Numbered from the stretch's first letter, positions 53,626 to 62,441 are shown. The stretch: 64,000 bases of DNA from Dehalogenimonas sp. W (GCF_037094495.1 NZ_CP146612.1:868001-932000); one strand, 5' to 3'. Program-made: numbers and translations. Notes: a model not told the origin generated them from the letters alone.

Positions 53626-53954
53626 CCACTTGCAAAAATATAGCAAAAAACTAGCATAAGCTTGATTCATTCTTACGGAATTACCCAGATTACTTCGTTC
53701 TGTCTGTTAAAAATGTTCACCTGTTCATTCATGGGTATATACAGCTAAGACTGAGGGAGATTCAATACTGTTTTCAAACGGTGCTGGTAAATATTTGATT
53801 AATATCCAATCTATTAGCCATCTTTGACGGAGAGACGGGGAGAGTCGAACTTTTTCAGGAACAATATCTGATATCTGTGCTTGTACGGTCATTTAACCTA
53901 TTTGGAGGGACATGCTAAATATTTTTCGGGAAGTGTTGCTCCGGCATGTTGGTT
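53625..53954. other. Island gap between tRNA-Val and the radical SAM gene
   Basis: 330 bases, A/T-rich, no convincing gene. A fragment at about 53829-53850 reads like a decayed tRNA T-arm and acceptor on the minus strand (GTTCGACTCTCCCCG), possibly another integration scar. No terminator hairpin was found for the radical SAM gene, which ends at 53955. Confidence 0.35.
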
Positions 53955-55289
53955 TTATTGAAGTGATTCAACCAGGTGGTCCAAGGTCAAATTTTTGGTG
54001 ATGTAACAGCGATACGGACTAACCTGATCAATTGCCCCGGATTGATTGAGACACCCACCGGCGCAATGGTACCGGCAGAAGCAATCCCGGCATTCACTGA
54101 GGCTATCGATGTTCCTCGATCTAAGTAGAGCGCGAGTTTCAGCGTTGAAAATGAAGTGCCCCGTGTCGTTATCATAGTTGCCGTGGAAAAATATTCCGGC
54201 CTGAGGATCCTGCGGGTCGGTTCTCATATAACAGGCAGTAACCATCCCGGTCGGAGTCACGTTAAAGGCCGGGTCGGTGGCGTAACAATAACTTTTTCGA
54301 ATGGACCCTCCCCGTGCACTACTGAACTCGATTCTAAGATCGTTGTCCCGACCCAACTTCTTGACTGCTCTGAAGGCTTCTAAGAAACGGTCGGCATCCG
54401 GGACATCAAGCTCTTGGCCCCGGCCGTGTTGATAAATTGGCTCGAGAGAAATCGCCTCAAACCCTGGGCGATTGGCCAGAACATCTATTATGCCCGGGAA
54501 GTATTGAAGACTGTCTTCGGTAACCGTGGACGAGATCCAGTACTTTTTACCGATTTTATCGATATAGTCAAAGGTTCTCAGGACATCATCGTAACTACCC
54601 TGCCCGTTACGCTTTGGTCTTAGTCTGTCATGGATTTCTTTTGTACCGTCCCAAGAAATGCAGAATTCATCCACATGTTCTGCCAGCCAGGCCAATCTTT
54701 GTTGGGAGAATACCCCGTTAGTGGTAATGCCGATGTATTTCTCAACGCCTTCCAGTTTAACTTTGGATTCAAAGTACTCTATCGTCGTTTGTACCATAGA
54801 CCAAGCACAGGTCGGTTCGCCGCCGCCATGAAACTGCAGGTGGGCCACAGAGTGGTCTTCAGAGGCGTTTTTAATAATAAGATCTATTGCAGCGCAGGCA
54901 ACGGTCTCGCTCATGGTTTGTGGTGTTTTGTTGTTATGGGAATAACAGTACACGCAATATAAATTACAGACATCAGTAAGAAGCAACCCCACTCGCGTAG
55001 GACGATAATCTGTTGATTGCTGAATATCCGGACTGTCCGGTACCGGTTCTGACGTTAATAAGCCAGCGGTTGATAGTGAATTGATGAATTTTTGGTCCGC
55101 GGAAGTCCTGGGAGTAAAACCCACTCCGTTGAGAGCTGTAATAATGGGTATGGCAGCCTGATTCAGGCTCAAAACCTGATGACTTTTAGGAAAATAGGCT
55201 AAGTGCAGATTCTGATGCTCAAGCAAGAAGCATTTCTCAACAAAACGCCCCGCGCTTTGTCTAACAGACAAGCTTTTCATATGCGACAT
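53955..55289 (-). CDS. Radical SAM/SPASM peptide maturase
   Basis: 444 residues. The N-terminal ~90 residues (HLAYFPKSHQVLSLNQAAIPII ... ) look like a PqqD/RRE-type leader-binding domain. The SAM cluster is CNLYCVYCYS (Cys108, 112, 115), then FHGGGEPT, ITTNG and FCISWDGT. The C-terminal SPASM domain carries the auxiliary-cluster Cys: CYATDPAFNVTPTGMVTACY, then CRDCFCRYHCAGGC and a last YRCY. This layout matches enzymes that cross-link or modify ribosomal peptides. A 38-residue candidate precursor lies 79 bases upstream on the same strand. The class of chemistry (thioether, C-C, C-O, or other) is not predictable. Confidence 0.88.
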   Translation of the reverse strand: MSHMKSLSVRQSAGRFVEKCFLLEHQNLHLAYFPKSHQVLSLNQAAIPIITALNGVGFTPRTSADQKFINSLSTAGLLTSEPVPDSPDIQQSTDYRPTRVGLLLTDVCNLYCVYCYSHNNKTPQTMSETVACAAIDLIIKNASEDHSVAHLQFHGGGEPTCAWSMVQTTIEYFESKVKLEGVEKYIGITTNGVFSQQRLAWLAEHVDEFCISWDGTKEIHDRLRPKRNGQGSYDDVLRTFDYIDKIGKKYWISSTVTEDSLQYFPGIIDVLANRPGFEAISLEPIYQHGRGQELDVPDADRFLEAFRAVKKLGRDNDLRIEFSSARGGSIRKSYCYATDPAFNVTPTGMVTACYMRTDPQDPQAGIFFHGNYDNDTGHFIFNAETRALLRSRNIDSLSECRDCFCRYHCAGGCLNQSGAIDQVSPYRCYITKNLTLDHLVESLQ

Positions 55290-55368
55290 TTATGTTTGAC
55301 TAGAACTGAGAGTTACCTAAAAAGGTGCTCAAATAAATTATTCTTGTGGATCCTCACGCCACCCTATA

Positions 55369-55485
55369 TCAGGGACCTCCAGTAGCATAGCCTTTTGGGT
55401 TAATCCCGGATTTCTTTACTGGGCCAGCCTTGATTACAGCTGGCTTTACGACTGGTTTAATGGGTTTGACGGGTTTCTTTTCCAT
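55369..55485 (-). CDS. Candidate RiPP precursor peptide
   Basis: 38 codons, ATG at 55483-55485, TGA at 55369-55371. Ribosome site GGAGG (55491-55496 region) six bases before the ATG, and a TATAAT box at 55515-55520. The N-terminal part is a Lys/Pro-rich leader (KKPVKPIKPVVKP), and the C-terminus is a short Gly-rich core, GINPKGYATGGP, with one Tyr, one Asn and one Lys as possible cross-link sites. No Cys, so a thioether is unlikely; a Tyr-, Lys- or Asn-based link is more likely. Between it and the maturase gene there is a weak hairpin (ACCT/AGGT with flanking GAG/CTC), which may reduce read-through. No homologue is known to me. Confidence 0.72.
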   Translation of the reverse strand: MEKKPVKPIKPVVKPAVIKAGPVKKSGINPKGYATGGP

Positions 55486-55514
55486 ATCAAGCCTCCATAT
55501 TTGATTCGATACCA

Positions 55515-55520
55515 ATTATA
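55515..55520 (-). promoter_or_regulatory. -10-like box of the RiPP cassette
   Basis: TATAAT on the minus strand, about 30 bases before the precursor ATG. No good -35 was found. Confidence 0.35.
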
Positions 55521-55638
55521 CGCTCCCAATTCAAATGATGCTAGATGAATATGCTAAAAGTCGTAGACCGTCAATGATACTGGGAAGCTGCGTCTTTCGT
55601 ATTATTCAGTCAACTGTGGATAAAGAGGACCAGCATTT

Positions 55639-55878
55639 TCAAGTGTGCAATGATACCAAGAATTGCAGGAGCACAGGGATCAGCCCCTTCTTTTCAAATA
55701 AGAGTTCGGTAACTGTCCCCCAAAGCGCACCATAACGTTCAATAGACAGAATTCCATCCTTGTCCTCTTTCAAACTTAACGGTGACGATACCAGTGGTAG
55801 TGTATATTCAAGGATTGCATTCGACGGTTGGTACTTTTGGGGCGCTGTGAGATTCTTGGGAACGCTATATAATCCCAA
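55639..55878 (-). CDS. Possible small protein, unrecognised
   Basis: 79 residues from a TTG. The sequence has a plausible composition (SLKEDKDGILSIERYGALWGTVTELLF) but no known motif and no good ribosome site. It lies upstream of the precursor in the same direction and could be a fragment of an older gene or a partner of the cassette. Weak call. Confidence 0.22.
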   Translation of the reverse strand: MGLYSVPKNLTAPQKYQPSNAILEYTLPLVSSPLSLKEDKDGILSIERYGALWGTVTELLFEKKGLIPVLLQFLVSLHT

Positions 55879-56225
55879 TCTTCAACAATCACTCATTAAC
55901 CCATTAGCTGTTGTTACTTCAAATTAATGCATTATCAGCGGTCACAAAACCCGCAGGGATGGCAGAACTCTCGCTTAATAAGGTCCCTATTCTGTCCAAC
56001 TGATGGGGACCACCTCAGTTGGAGCTTCGTCGGTCATGGGTGGTGGCACTGGATTCTTATTTTGGTTAGAATAATCAGGAACGATGCAGAAGACTAGGCT
56101 TACGGTTCTGCGTATTGACTGTAAGTACCCAGTTTTCTAGCCTCCAAATAACAGTACTGTTCAATAAACAGAATATTTGCTCACTTACGATTGATATTCC
56201 ATTTGTCCATGATAAAATAGTAAAT
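55879..56225. other. Island gap
   Basis: About 350 bases with no clear gene. It may hold the divergent promoters of the RiPP cassette and the nuclease gene. The open frame of the nuclease extends upstream to 56115, but the ATG at 56226 is preferred. No terminator or repeat stands out. Confidence 0.35.
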
Positions 56226-58424
56226 ATGTTAGAAGAATCAAAGGATTTCCATGACAAATTGAAGGTGATGAATCAGAAAGCACATTCTGATGCTGAGGCT
56301 TATTTTAGAGAATTAACAAAGCTAGTGGGTGCGCTGGACCCTGTGAAACTGCTGAGTCAGCTGACATTGACTTTCGGCACGGTACCAGAAGACCAATTTA
56401 ACGATGAAAGTTCCGATGTTCACGAATGGGCGAGATGGCTCGGGTTTGTATCAGGGTACCTCTTAACACGTCCGTACCCTGCTAACGCTCGAAAAGAAGT
56501 TGACGGCAGAGACATCAAGGGCATTGAGGATTTACTGAAACAATATTTTATTTCTATATCACAAAGCCTGATAAGCGATGCCCCAAAGTCCGAAACAGGA
56601 GAAGTTGACGAAGTGGTCAGCCTCGCAAAAAATGATTCTTTTTTTGTTAGAGGAGAGTCATATCCTCATCAGCTGAAAGAAATGGCTTATGATATCTGGA
56701 CTGAGCATGATGAATGGTTTGTTAAAAGTCTCGGGTTTACAATCAACGACGCACTGACTATATCAGAAGCCATAAAGGAGGAATGTAACCGTAGAATAAA
56801 CGATGAAAAAGAATCCTGCAAGGTCCGAGCGCATCAGAATGTTGATGAATTAATCAAGCGTGGGGAAGCAAAGGAACATGACCGGAAGAATTTAGAGGCT
56901 AGTATGGGCTGCTACTACTATTTCGGAAACTCGGACGCTATTTTATCATTCACTTTAGATGAGATGGCCAGTTTCTCGGGTTTTCCAAAGGATAGATGCG
57001 AAAGGTATTTAAAAAGGTTAAGTCAAGGATTTGGATACAGAAACAAAAATCATCTTGACACATTCAATGATCCTCACTTGGCCCCTTGGGATTACAACAC
57101 AATTTATGAACGGCCTATAGTGTGCCACGCCGAGAAGTATTTCATCCCAGTTCCCTCTGTGTTGAATGAAGTACTTCTTCACACATTTTTTTATGATATG
57201 ATTGCGGACTCGAATTATTGGAAAAAGAATGGAGAAAAGAAATACGGGAAATGTCTGGAGCAGAAGACTGCTGAATTATTAAGAAGGGTTTTCCCACCTA
57301 GGGAAGTCTTGCTTAATCCGAAGTATCCGGGAGGGAACGAACTATGCGATGTTCTCGTTCTACACGATAGGAATGTCTTTATCGTTCAATGTAAAACGAA
57401 GCGATTAAGGTATGAGTCCAAGATTGGCAAAGACTCGCAGTTGATAAAGGATGATCTCAACAAAGCAGTAGCTGAGTCGTTTGAACAAGGTAGCCGTGCG
57501 AGGAAATATTTATCGAATAATCAGCCCACTAAGATACAGATTGAAAACGGTATCATAGAAATTGACTCCAAACAAATATCTAAACTGTTTCTTCTTAGCG
57601 TCACGTTAGGCAGTTACCCGCACCTGATCACCAGATTGGCAAACATCAACAAAACACTTAATCTGTTTTCTGATAATCAGTATCCCTGGGCTGTTTCACT
57701 ATTTGACTTGGGAGTCTTAACAGACCTAATTGAATCTCCTTCTAGTTTCGTTCACTACGCCATGCGTAGAATGGCCATGGAGCGAACGAGATTTGACATT
57801 TTTGGCGATGAAATTGATATGCTTGGGTATTACTTCTCTCAAGGGTTGGTTTTCGAAACGGAACAGTACAAGAAAACGAATGCCCTTCTTTTGAATGGAT
57901 TCTCCGACAACATAGACCTTTATATGTTTGAGAAACACGAGCTTGGAAGAAACCCTCAGAAACCGGTGATGACGGTACCTCCCAAGTTTTGGGAATACGT
58001 ACGGTCTATCGAGGAACTGAAATCACCTTACAAGACTGATTGTGCAGTTCGGCTACTGGATTGTGACTATAGATTGAAAGAAGCTATTGTGCAAGCGTCT
58101 GAGAAAATAAGGGGGCAAACGAAGTCTGATGGTCTCCTGCATACTCTATCCATGGCCAAGGAAGACCAAAGTGTAGGATTTTCATTCACGACAATGCATG
58201 TGGAAAGTCTTGAAGAGTTGTACAGAAAAGTCCTCACATTTAGCAGTATGAAAAAATATGTGACTAGATGCAAGGAATGGGTGGGACTAGGGTGGAATAA
58301 GAATAGTGGTAAAGAAGTGGATGTCGCCGTATTCCTATCGTTTGACTGGCAGGAAGATTCTGTCATAGCCAAATTGGCTGCCGAGAATTTAAAGCCTGGA
58401 GAAATGCTAAATCCTGAAGGTTAA
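56226..58424 (+). CDS. Large protein with PD-(D/E)XK nuclease-like core, unknown role
   Basis: 732 residues from the ATG at 56226 (the frame is open from 56115). Around residues 385-430 it has GGNELCDVLVLHDRNVFIVQCKTKRLRYE. This fits a restriction-type nuclease core: an Asp, a beta strand, and the Q-C-K in place of E-x-K, as in Mrr/NERD-like enzymes. Flanks are helical, with no helicase, SMC or methylase motif. A/T-rich codon use compared with the chromosome, inside the tRNA-bounded island. A phage- or plasmid-defence role is plausible but not shown. No ribosome site is obvious. Confidence 0.7.
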   Translation: MLEESKDFHDKLKVMNQKAHSDAEAYFRELTKLVGALDPVKLLSQLTLTFGTVPEDQFNDESSDVHEWARWLGFVSGYLLTRPYPANARKEVDGRDIKGIEDLLKQYFISISQSLISDAPKSETGEVDEVVSLAKNDSFFVRGESYPHQLKEMAYDIWTEHDEWFVKSLGFTINDALTISEAIKEECNRRINDEKESCKVRAHQNVDELIKRGEAKEHDRKNLEASMGCYYYFGNSDAILSFTLDEMASFSGFPKDRCERYLKRLSQGFGYRNKNHLDTFNDPHLAPWDYNTIYERPIVCHAEKYFIPVPSVLNEVLLHTFFYDMIADSNYWKKNGEKKYGKCLEQKTAELLRRVFPPREVLLNPKYPGGNELCDVLVLHDRNVFIVQCKTKRLRYESKIGKDSQLIKDDLNKAVAESFEQGSRARKYLSNNQPTKIQIENGIIEIDSKQISKLFLLSVTLGSYPHLITRLANINKTLNLFSDNQYPWAVSLFDLGVLTDLIESPSSFVHYAMRRMAMERTRFDIFGDEIDMLGYYFSQGLVFETEQYKKTNALLLNGFSDNIDLYMFEKHELGRNPQKPVMTVPPKFWEYVRSIEELKSPYKTDCAVRLLDCDYRLKEAIVQASEKIRGQTKSDGLLHTLSMAKEDQSVGFSFTTMHVESLEELYRKVLTFSSMKKYVTRCKEWVGLGWNKNSGKEVDVAVFLSFDWQEDSVIAKLAAENLKPGEMLNPEG

Positions 58425-58454
58425 TTCAAACGTCCTGGTTCTGTCTACTGTACG

Positions 58455-58467
58455 GTACCGCCCACCA
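58455..58467. repeat. Internal attachment-like site
   Basis: GTACCGCCCACCA, one mismatch to the tRNA-Val 3' end. It lies just after the nuclease gene and could mark the end of a smaller inserted unit. Confidence 0.4.
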
Positions 58468-58564
58468 TTTTAGCCTAAATTAGGTAGTTGTATTCAATAG
58501 ACAGGACGATACCAATTGGTGAATATGATCACTTTCTGTAGCACGGCTTCTAAAGGGAGATTGA

Positions 58565-58993
58565 TTAGCTAGTCTCGCGCATCCATGGGGTATATACGAC
58601 CCCAACCAGCAATCCTTCAGGTGAAAGAAACCGGGTAACTGTTTGCCCCCAAGGTTCCTTACGTGCGGTGACAAGAAGGCGATATCCCTGATTTCTTAAC
58701 TCTTGTGTAGCTGTCTCAACGTTTTCAACATCGAATTCAATCCACGCTTGAGGGGCAGGAATATCTTCCGGCCACTTATCGGTGCCAAAACAGGAAAAGG
58801 CGGCCTGAGAGATTGGCCATAGCGCAAAATACTTGGCCCCTTCCAATTTTGCGGTATGAAGATAGCCACTTTCCATTTCATCAAAAGAAATACCGAGGGT
58901 ATTTATGTACAGATCCCGGCTGGCTTTGGAGTCTTGAACAATCGGGCCAAATCCAGAAATAAACAAAACTTTGATGTTAGGCGGAATTATCAT
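58565..58993 (-). CDS. VOC (glyoxalase/dioxygenase) superfamily protein
   Basis: 142 residues from the ATG at 58993; an upstream TTG would give 151. One VOC half-repeat pair: VLFISGFGPIVQDSKASRDLYINTLGISF and APQAWIEFDVENVETATQELRNQGYRLL with FLSPEGLLVGVVYTPW. Binds a metal and small organic molecules; the reaction is unknown. Lies between the internal and the right attachment-like repeats. Confidence 0.82.
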   Translation of the reverse strand: MIIPPNIKVLFISGFGPIVQDSKASRDLYINTLGISFDEMESGYLHTAKLEGAKYFALWPISQAAFSCFGTDKWPEDIPAPQAWIEFDVENVETATQELRNQGYRLLVTARKEPWGQTVTRFLSPEGLLVGVVYTPWMRETS

Positions 58994-59071
58994 AGGAAAG
59001 GCAATTTTATCATAATCCAAATGCTGTTACTATAGCTTGAAAGACAGCGAAAAGGTGCTGTCTTTCGTACA

Positions 59072-59085
59072 GTACTGCCCACCAA
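59072..59085. repeat. Right attachment-like site
   Basis: GTACTGCCCACCAA, identical to the 3' end of tRNA-Val(TAC) at 53612-53625. Confidence 0.6.
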
Positions 59086-59167
59086 AGGGGACGATACCGA
59101 GAACCGCCCGACATTCAAAACAGAATCAACTGGGAAGGATTCTTTCAATAACATTCCCGTGGCCCGA

Positions 59168-59815
59168 TTAAAAAGAAGCGGGCTTCTGCCCAACAATCAC
59201 ATAAAACCCGGCGCCGGCATGATAACCGGTACGGGGCACTTCCTCCTCTGTGACTTGTTCCGGATCCTGAAAAAGTGTGGAAACCATCCTGTCAAAAGAA
59301 AAGCCGGCTTCGAGCATCATTTCAAGGACGCCAAGGAGACCAAAGAAGGTTGCTCGTTTGTAAATAGCATGCCCCGCTGCTTTTTTGTCCTGATATTGCC
59401 GGCCCCATCGGCTATTATTGGGGATCATCGCGATTACCACTTTGCCGCCGGGGATTAAAATTCGTTGGGCTTCTCTAAGAACCTTGATTGGTGATTGGAC
59501 GAAACACAAGGTTAATATCAGAAAGACTGCACCGTAGGACGCCACATCAAACAAATGGTCTTCGCCTCCGGCCTGAAAAACCTGGACGCCACGGCGCTTG
59601 GCCAGCGCAAGCAGCCTGGTGGAAGGGTCTATACCCTTGTCAATTCCAAGCGCCTGTGCGAAGCGCCCGCTGCCGACGCCAATCTCCAGCCATGATCCGG
59701 GCAGATCGGGGAGAACGAGTTGCAAGGCCGCAAGTTCGGAGGCAAAAATCAACTTGCCCTCGCCATCAAACCAGTCATCGTAAGCCTCAGCGAAAGGATC
59801 AAAGGGCGAAACCAT
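59168..59815 (-). CDS. Class I SAM-dependent methyltransferase
   Basis: 215 residues from the ATG at 59815, five bases after the J-domain stop; an ATG at 59833 is an alternative. FAEAYDDWFDGEGK, SAM motif SWLEIGVGSGRFAQALG, GGEDHLFD, and LREAQRILIPGGKVVIAMI. Substrate unknown. Last gene of the arsR-led operon; right of the island boundary. Confidence 0.85.
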   Translation of the reverse strand: MVSPFDPFAEAYDDWFDGEGKLIFASELAALQLVLPDLPGSWLEIGVGSGRFAQALGIDKGIDPSTRLLALAKRRGVQVFQAGGEDHLFDVASYGAVFLILTLCFVQSPIKVLREAQRILIPGGKVVIAMIPNNSRWGRQYQDKKAAGHAIYKRATFFGLLGVLEMMLEAGFSFDRMVSTLFQDPEQVTEEEVPRTGYHAGAGFYVIVGQKPASF

Positions 59816-59819
59816 GCCT

Positions 59820-60101
59820 TCAGAAGCCACCATCATAGAACCGCTTAAGGTAATCCTGGTAGGGATCACACCTTAACACTGTGCCCTCATCAAAGCTATA
59901 GCGGTAGCTTTCAACGTAATCCATCAAGATCTTAAAGGCATGATTGACCTTCTTCATGGCCTCTCCGTCATCGCCGGAGGTCTTATCGGGATGATGAAGG
60001 TGTGAAAGGTGCCGATAGGCACCCTTAATCTCAGACATTGTTGCCGTCTCGCTTAAACCCAGAGTCTTTCGGGCGGAATCTATTGTCGTAAAGTCAGCCA
60101 T
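59820..60101 (-). CDS. J-domain (DnaJ-like) protein
   Basis: 93 residues, a single J domain: KTLGLSETATMSEIKGAYRHLSHLHHPDKTSGDDGEAMKKVNHAFKIL with the HPD tripeptide. No zinc or C-terminal domain, so it would recruit Hsp70 to a specific client rather than act as a general DnaJ. It starts 17 bases after the membrane selenoprotein gene; the client could be a product of this operon (inference). Confidence 0.88.
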   Translation of the reverse strand: MADFTTIDSARKTLGLSETATMSEIKGAYRHLSHLHHPDKTSGDDGEAMKKVNHAFKILMDYVESYRYSFDEGTVLRCDPYQDYLKRFYDGGF

Positions 60102-60118
60102 AATTATCCCACATCAAG

Positions 60119-61273
60119 TTAAATCGTCCGATGAACCGAAAACGATCTGATGAATTTCAAGCAGATCAGGAAATAGATACCTACCGCCAGAATCACGCTA
60201 ACGTAATTGATGGCTGCCAAGAGTGTGCTTTGAATGAGTAACCCCTGGACATATACTCCCAGAACCTGGGAGCCAACCAGCGCTCAAACAATACCCCATT
60301 GGGGAGGCGAATATTTGCTGCGTATAAAATGAGTCTTGAAATAGTCAGTCAGCAGCACAATAGCAAAAACGACCCAGGCCACAGCAGCCGCATAAGTAAG
60401 CCCGAGGGCTTGAGACGAAAAACTGGTTACATCAAACGAAAAGAAAGTTTGCAGTTGGGGCGGCATTCTGAACAGACTGATGCCGAAGAGGCATAATATG
60501 GGGACGAGCACGAAAAAGGCAGGCAGAATCGGGGTATCCGGCAACCTCCGAGCCCGGAGCTGATTTCTAACCAGATAAAACATCTTGGTTGCCAGAAGAA
60601 CAAGCCCGACGGCTATGGTGACAAGGGTTGCCATTCCGGCCAATCTGGCGATGACCGGATCATTAGCAGTTATAGCAATCCCTGAACCATTAAGCGCCAC
60701 CAAACCGAAGGCAAATACATCCGCCAGCCACCCGAAGTTGAATTTGCCAGTATCGACAGGACCTTTGGCAAGTACTTGAAGTACCTTGAACTCAAGCGAG
60801 AAAAGAGCGACGAAGAGAATGCCAAAAAAGACCAGCGACGGCAGCATCAACGATTGGAGTCCTGAAGCGACCTGAGGGACAAAGAATCCCACTGGCGCCC
60901 AGAGTACAATGGCGGACATCGCCAGTGAGCCGATAACCGGGAAGGTGGTAAAATTACGGTAGGGGTCATTGATCAGACCGATTACGGTTTGCCGTCCACT
61001 CAGCCAAGTGAATAGCCCTCTGAGAAAAATGCCCGTCAACAAGACATGAATGATCACAGCCGGGAACATTACCGCCACCAGCACTCCGTACAATACTAAT
61101 TGCAGACCAGGGAGACTTGACCAGAAAATGTCGGTAAACCGGATAAATCCTTCCCCGTGCGGGACGGCAAACTGCAAGAAATTGAAAGCCATAAGCGCAA
61201 TCCCCCCAGCTGCCAGGGATGCCTGAAAAAAGAGTGGATTGAAGTTACTTCGGACTAAACCAATCAAGTGCAT
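60119..61273 (-). CDS. TsoY-like membrane protein, probable selenoprotein (in-frame TGA)
   Basis: The first 329 codons from the ATG at 61273 (GGAGG upstream) encode about nine to ten membrane helices. The frame then meets TGA at 60284-60286 and continues for 54 codons to TAA at 60119, adding one more clear helix (NYVSVILAVGIYFLICLKFI). Reading TGA as Sec gives 384 residues with Sec330 in QWGIV-Sec-ALVGS. A bSECIS-like hairpin follows. The genome needs Sec insertion for fdhA, so the machinery must be present. Naming as the TsoY family, which includes selenoprotein members, is from memory and needs a search. The alternative is a nonsense mutation. Confidence 0.72.
60256..60272 (-). promoter_or_regulatory. 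bSECIS-like hairpin in the TsoY-like gene
   Basis: On the mRNA, CUCCCAG-GUU-CUGGGAG, a perfect 7-bp stem with loop at bases 19-21 after the UGA. Same GUU loop as fdhA. Confidence 0.68.
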
Positions 61274-61350
61274 TATTCCCTCCAATCTAATAGTACAAAT
61301 ACCGTTTTAAAGATAAGTCCCGGCAAGTGGGGTGCCCAGGGGTAGTGAGC

Positions 61351-62052
61351 TTACCGGCAGATAGAGCATTCGGGATGCAGTATTTTGAAGGGCTCTGCAT
61401 ACGAATACCCTTGTGTGTAACCGACATGGGAATTCCACTCCTCAACATGTCGGATGACTTCGTCGGGATCAGTCATTTGGCTGGCATGCTGCCGGATGGC
61501 CTCGATTTTCCGGTTGAAAGTTGAGCTGATATCTACCCAGGTGTCCGGTTGGTCGGTGCCGAAAAGGAAAATTTCTTTTATCTGGTGTACCTCAAGATTA
61601 TTGCGGAGCTGTTCCGGGAAATATCGCATGTTGCCCGAGGCCATGACAGCATCAAGGGCTGCGAACCCGACGGTGCGGTGGTCGGTATGAAGCTGGTATG
61701 GACGCCAAGGGTCCCAGGTAAGTAATGTTACTGGACGGAATTGTCTTATCAGCCTTGTCAGGTTCGCGACGAATCCCCGATTGCTCGATAGCTCACCGTC
61801 CGGGTACTCCAGGAATGTCACCTCAGCGACACCGAGTATCGCAGCTGCCTGCCGTTGTTCCGACTGTCTCATTGTTACGAGGTCTTCCTTGTCAAGTTGT
61901 TCAATCTCGGCACCTTTGCTGCCGTCAGTGCAAACCACGTAACTTACCCTTCGGCCTTCGTTGGTCCACCTGGCGATGGTGCCGCCGGCGGTGAACTCAG
62001 CATCATCGGGATGGGCAAATATGACCATCACTTTTCCATTTATTTCAGTCAT
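61351..62052 (-). CDS. PIG-L/LmbE-family deacetylase (short)
   Basis: 233 residues from the ATG at 62052. Zinc motif VMVIFAHPDDAEFTAGGT, then TDGSKGAEIEQLDKEDLVTMRQSEQRQAAAILG and VTLLTWDPWRPYQLHTDHRTVGFAALDA with the second His pair. Removes acyl groups from an amino sugar or similar. Located between the CGGC gene and the TsoY-like gene in the arsR-led operon. A distant paralogue of the gene at 34.4 kb. Confidence 0.9.
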   Translation of the reverse strand: MTEINGKVMVIFAHPDDAEFTAGGTIARWTNEGRRVSYVVCTDGSKGAEIEQLDKEDLVTMRQSEQRQAAAILGVAEVTFLEYPDGELSSNRGFVANLTRLIRQFRPVTLLTWDPWRPYQLHTDHRTVGFAALDAVMASGNMRYFPEQLRNNLEVHQIKEIFLFGTDQPDTWVDISSTFNRKIEAIRQHASQMTDPDEVIRHVEEWNSHVGYTQGYSYAEPFKILHPECSICR

Positions 62053-62090
62053 TGTGTTCACGTCCGTGTTGTGCTAACCGTGTCTGTCGC

Positions 62091-62423
62091 TCAGTGCGTG
62101 TAATCGATGATGCGTATGGTGTCGCCGACTTTACGCTCAATCGCCGGGCGCATCTGGTCGATATGCGGGCACGCGAAGCCTATCGGGTTGCCTCTGGTGA
62201 TGCATGAGGCCAGCACGATGGTATCGGCACCTCTTTTGACCATCTCCGCTGCCCGGGTTACCGCCTTCTTACCAGGACAGCCGCCACAGGTATTCACCCC
62301 GACAATTTCAATGTCCTCTTCGATTTCTTCGAACGCCAGCTTTTTGGTATCCATAACCTTAAAACAGACCGTTGCCGGACACATATCCTCGGTCTGTAAG
62401 CATCGTATCAATCCTACCTTCAT
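62091..62423 (-). CDS. CGGC-domain protein
   Basis: 110 residues from the ATG at 62423. KVGLIRCLQTEDMCPATVCF, then the diagnostic GVNTCGGCPGKKAV, and VLASCITRGNPIGFACPHI. Six or more Cys suggest a metal or cluster site. Family role unknown. Directly after arsR (18 bases), so probably regulated with it. Confidence 0.85.
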   Translation of the reverse strand: MKVGLIRCLQTEDMCPATVCFKVMDTKKLAFEEIEEDIEIVGVNTCGGCPGKKAVTRAAEMVKRGADTIVLASCITRGNPIGFACPHIDQMRPAIERKVGDTIRIIDYTH

Positions 62424-62441
62424 TTTTCGTATCCTCAAATA

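Noticed and set aside
53829-53850. tRNA fragment on the minus strand
   Set aside because: Only a T-loop-like string with poor stems; kept as a remark, not a call.
55738-58520. TTCAATAGACAG and GACGATACC strings repeated at 55.7, 58.5 and 59.1 kb
   Set aside because: Short and irregular; chance in A/T-rich sequence cannot be excluded, and they do not align with the attachment-like repeats.
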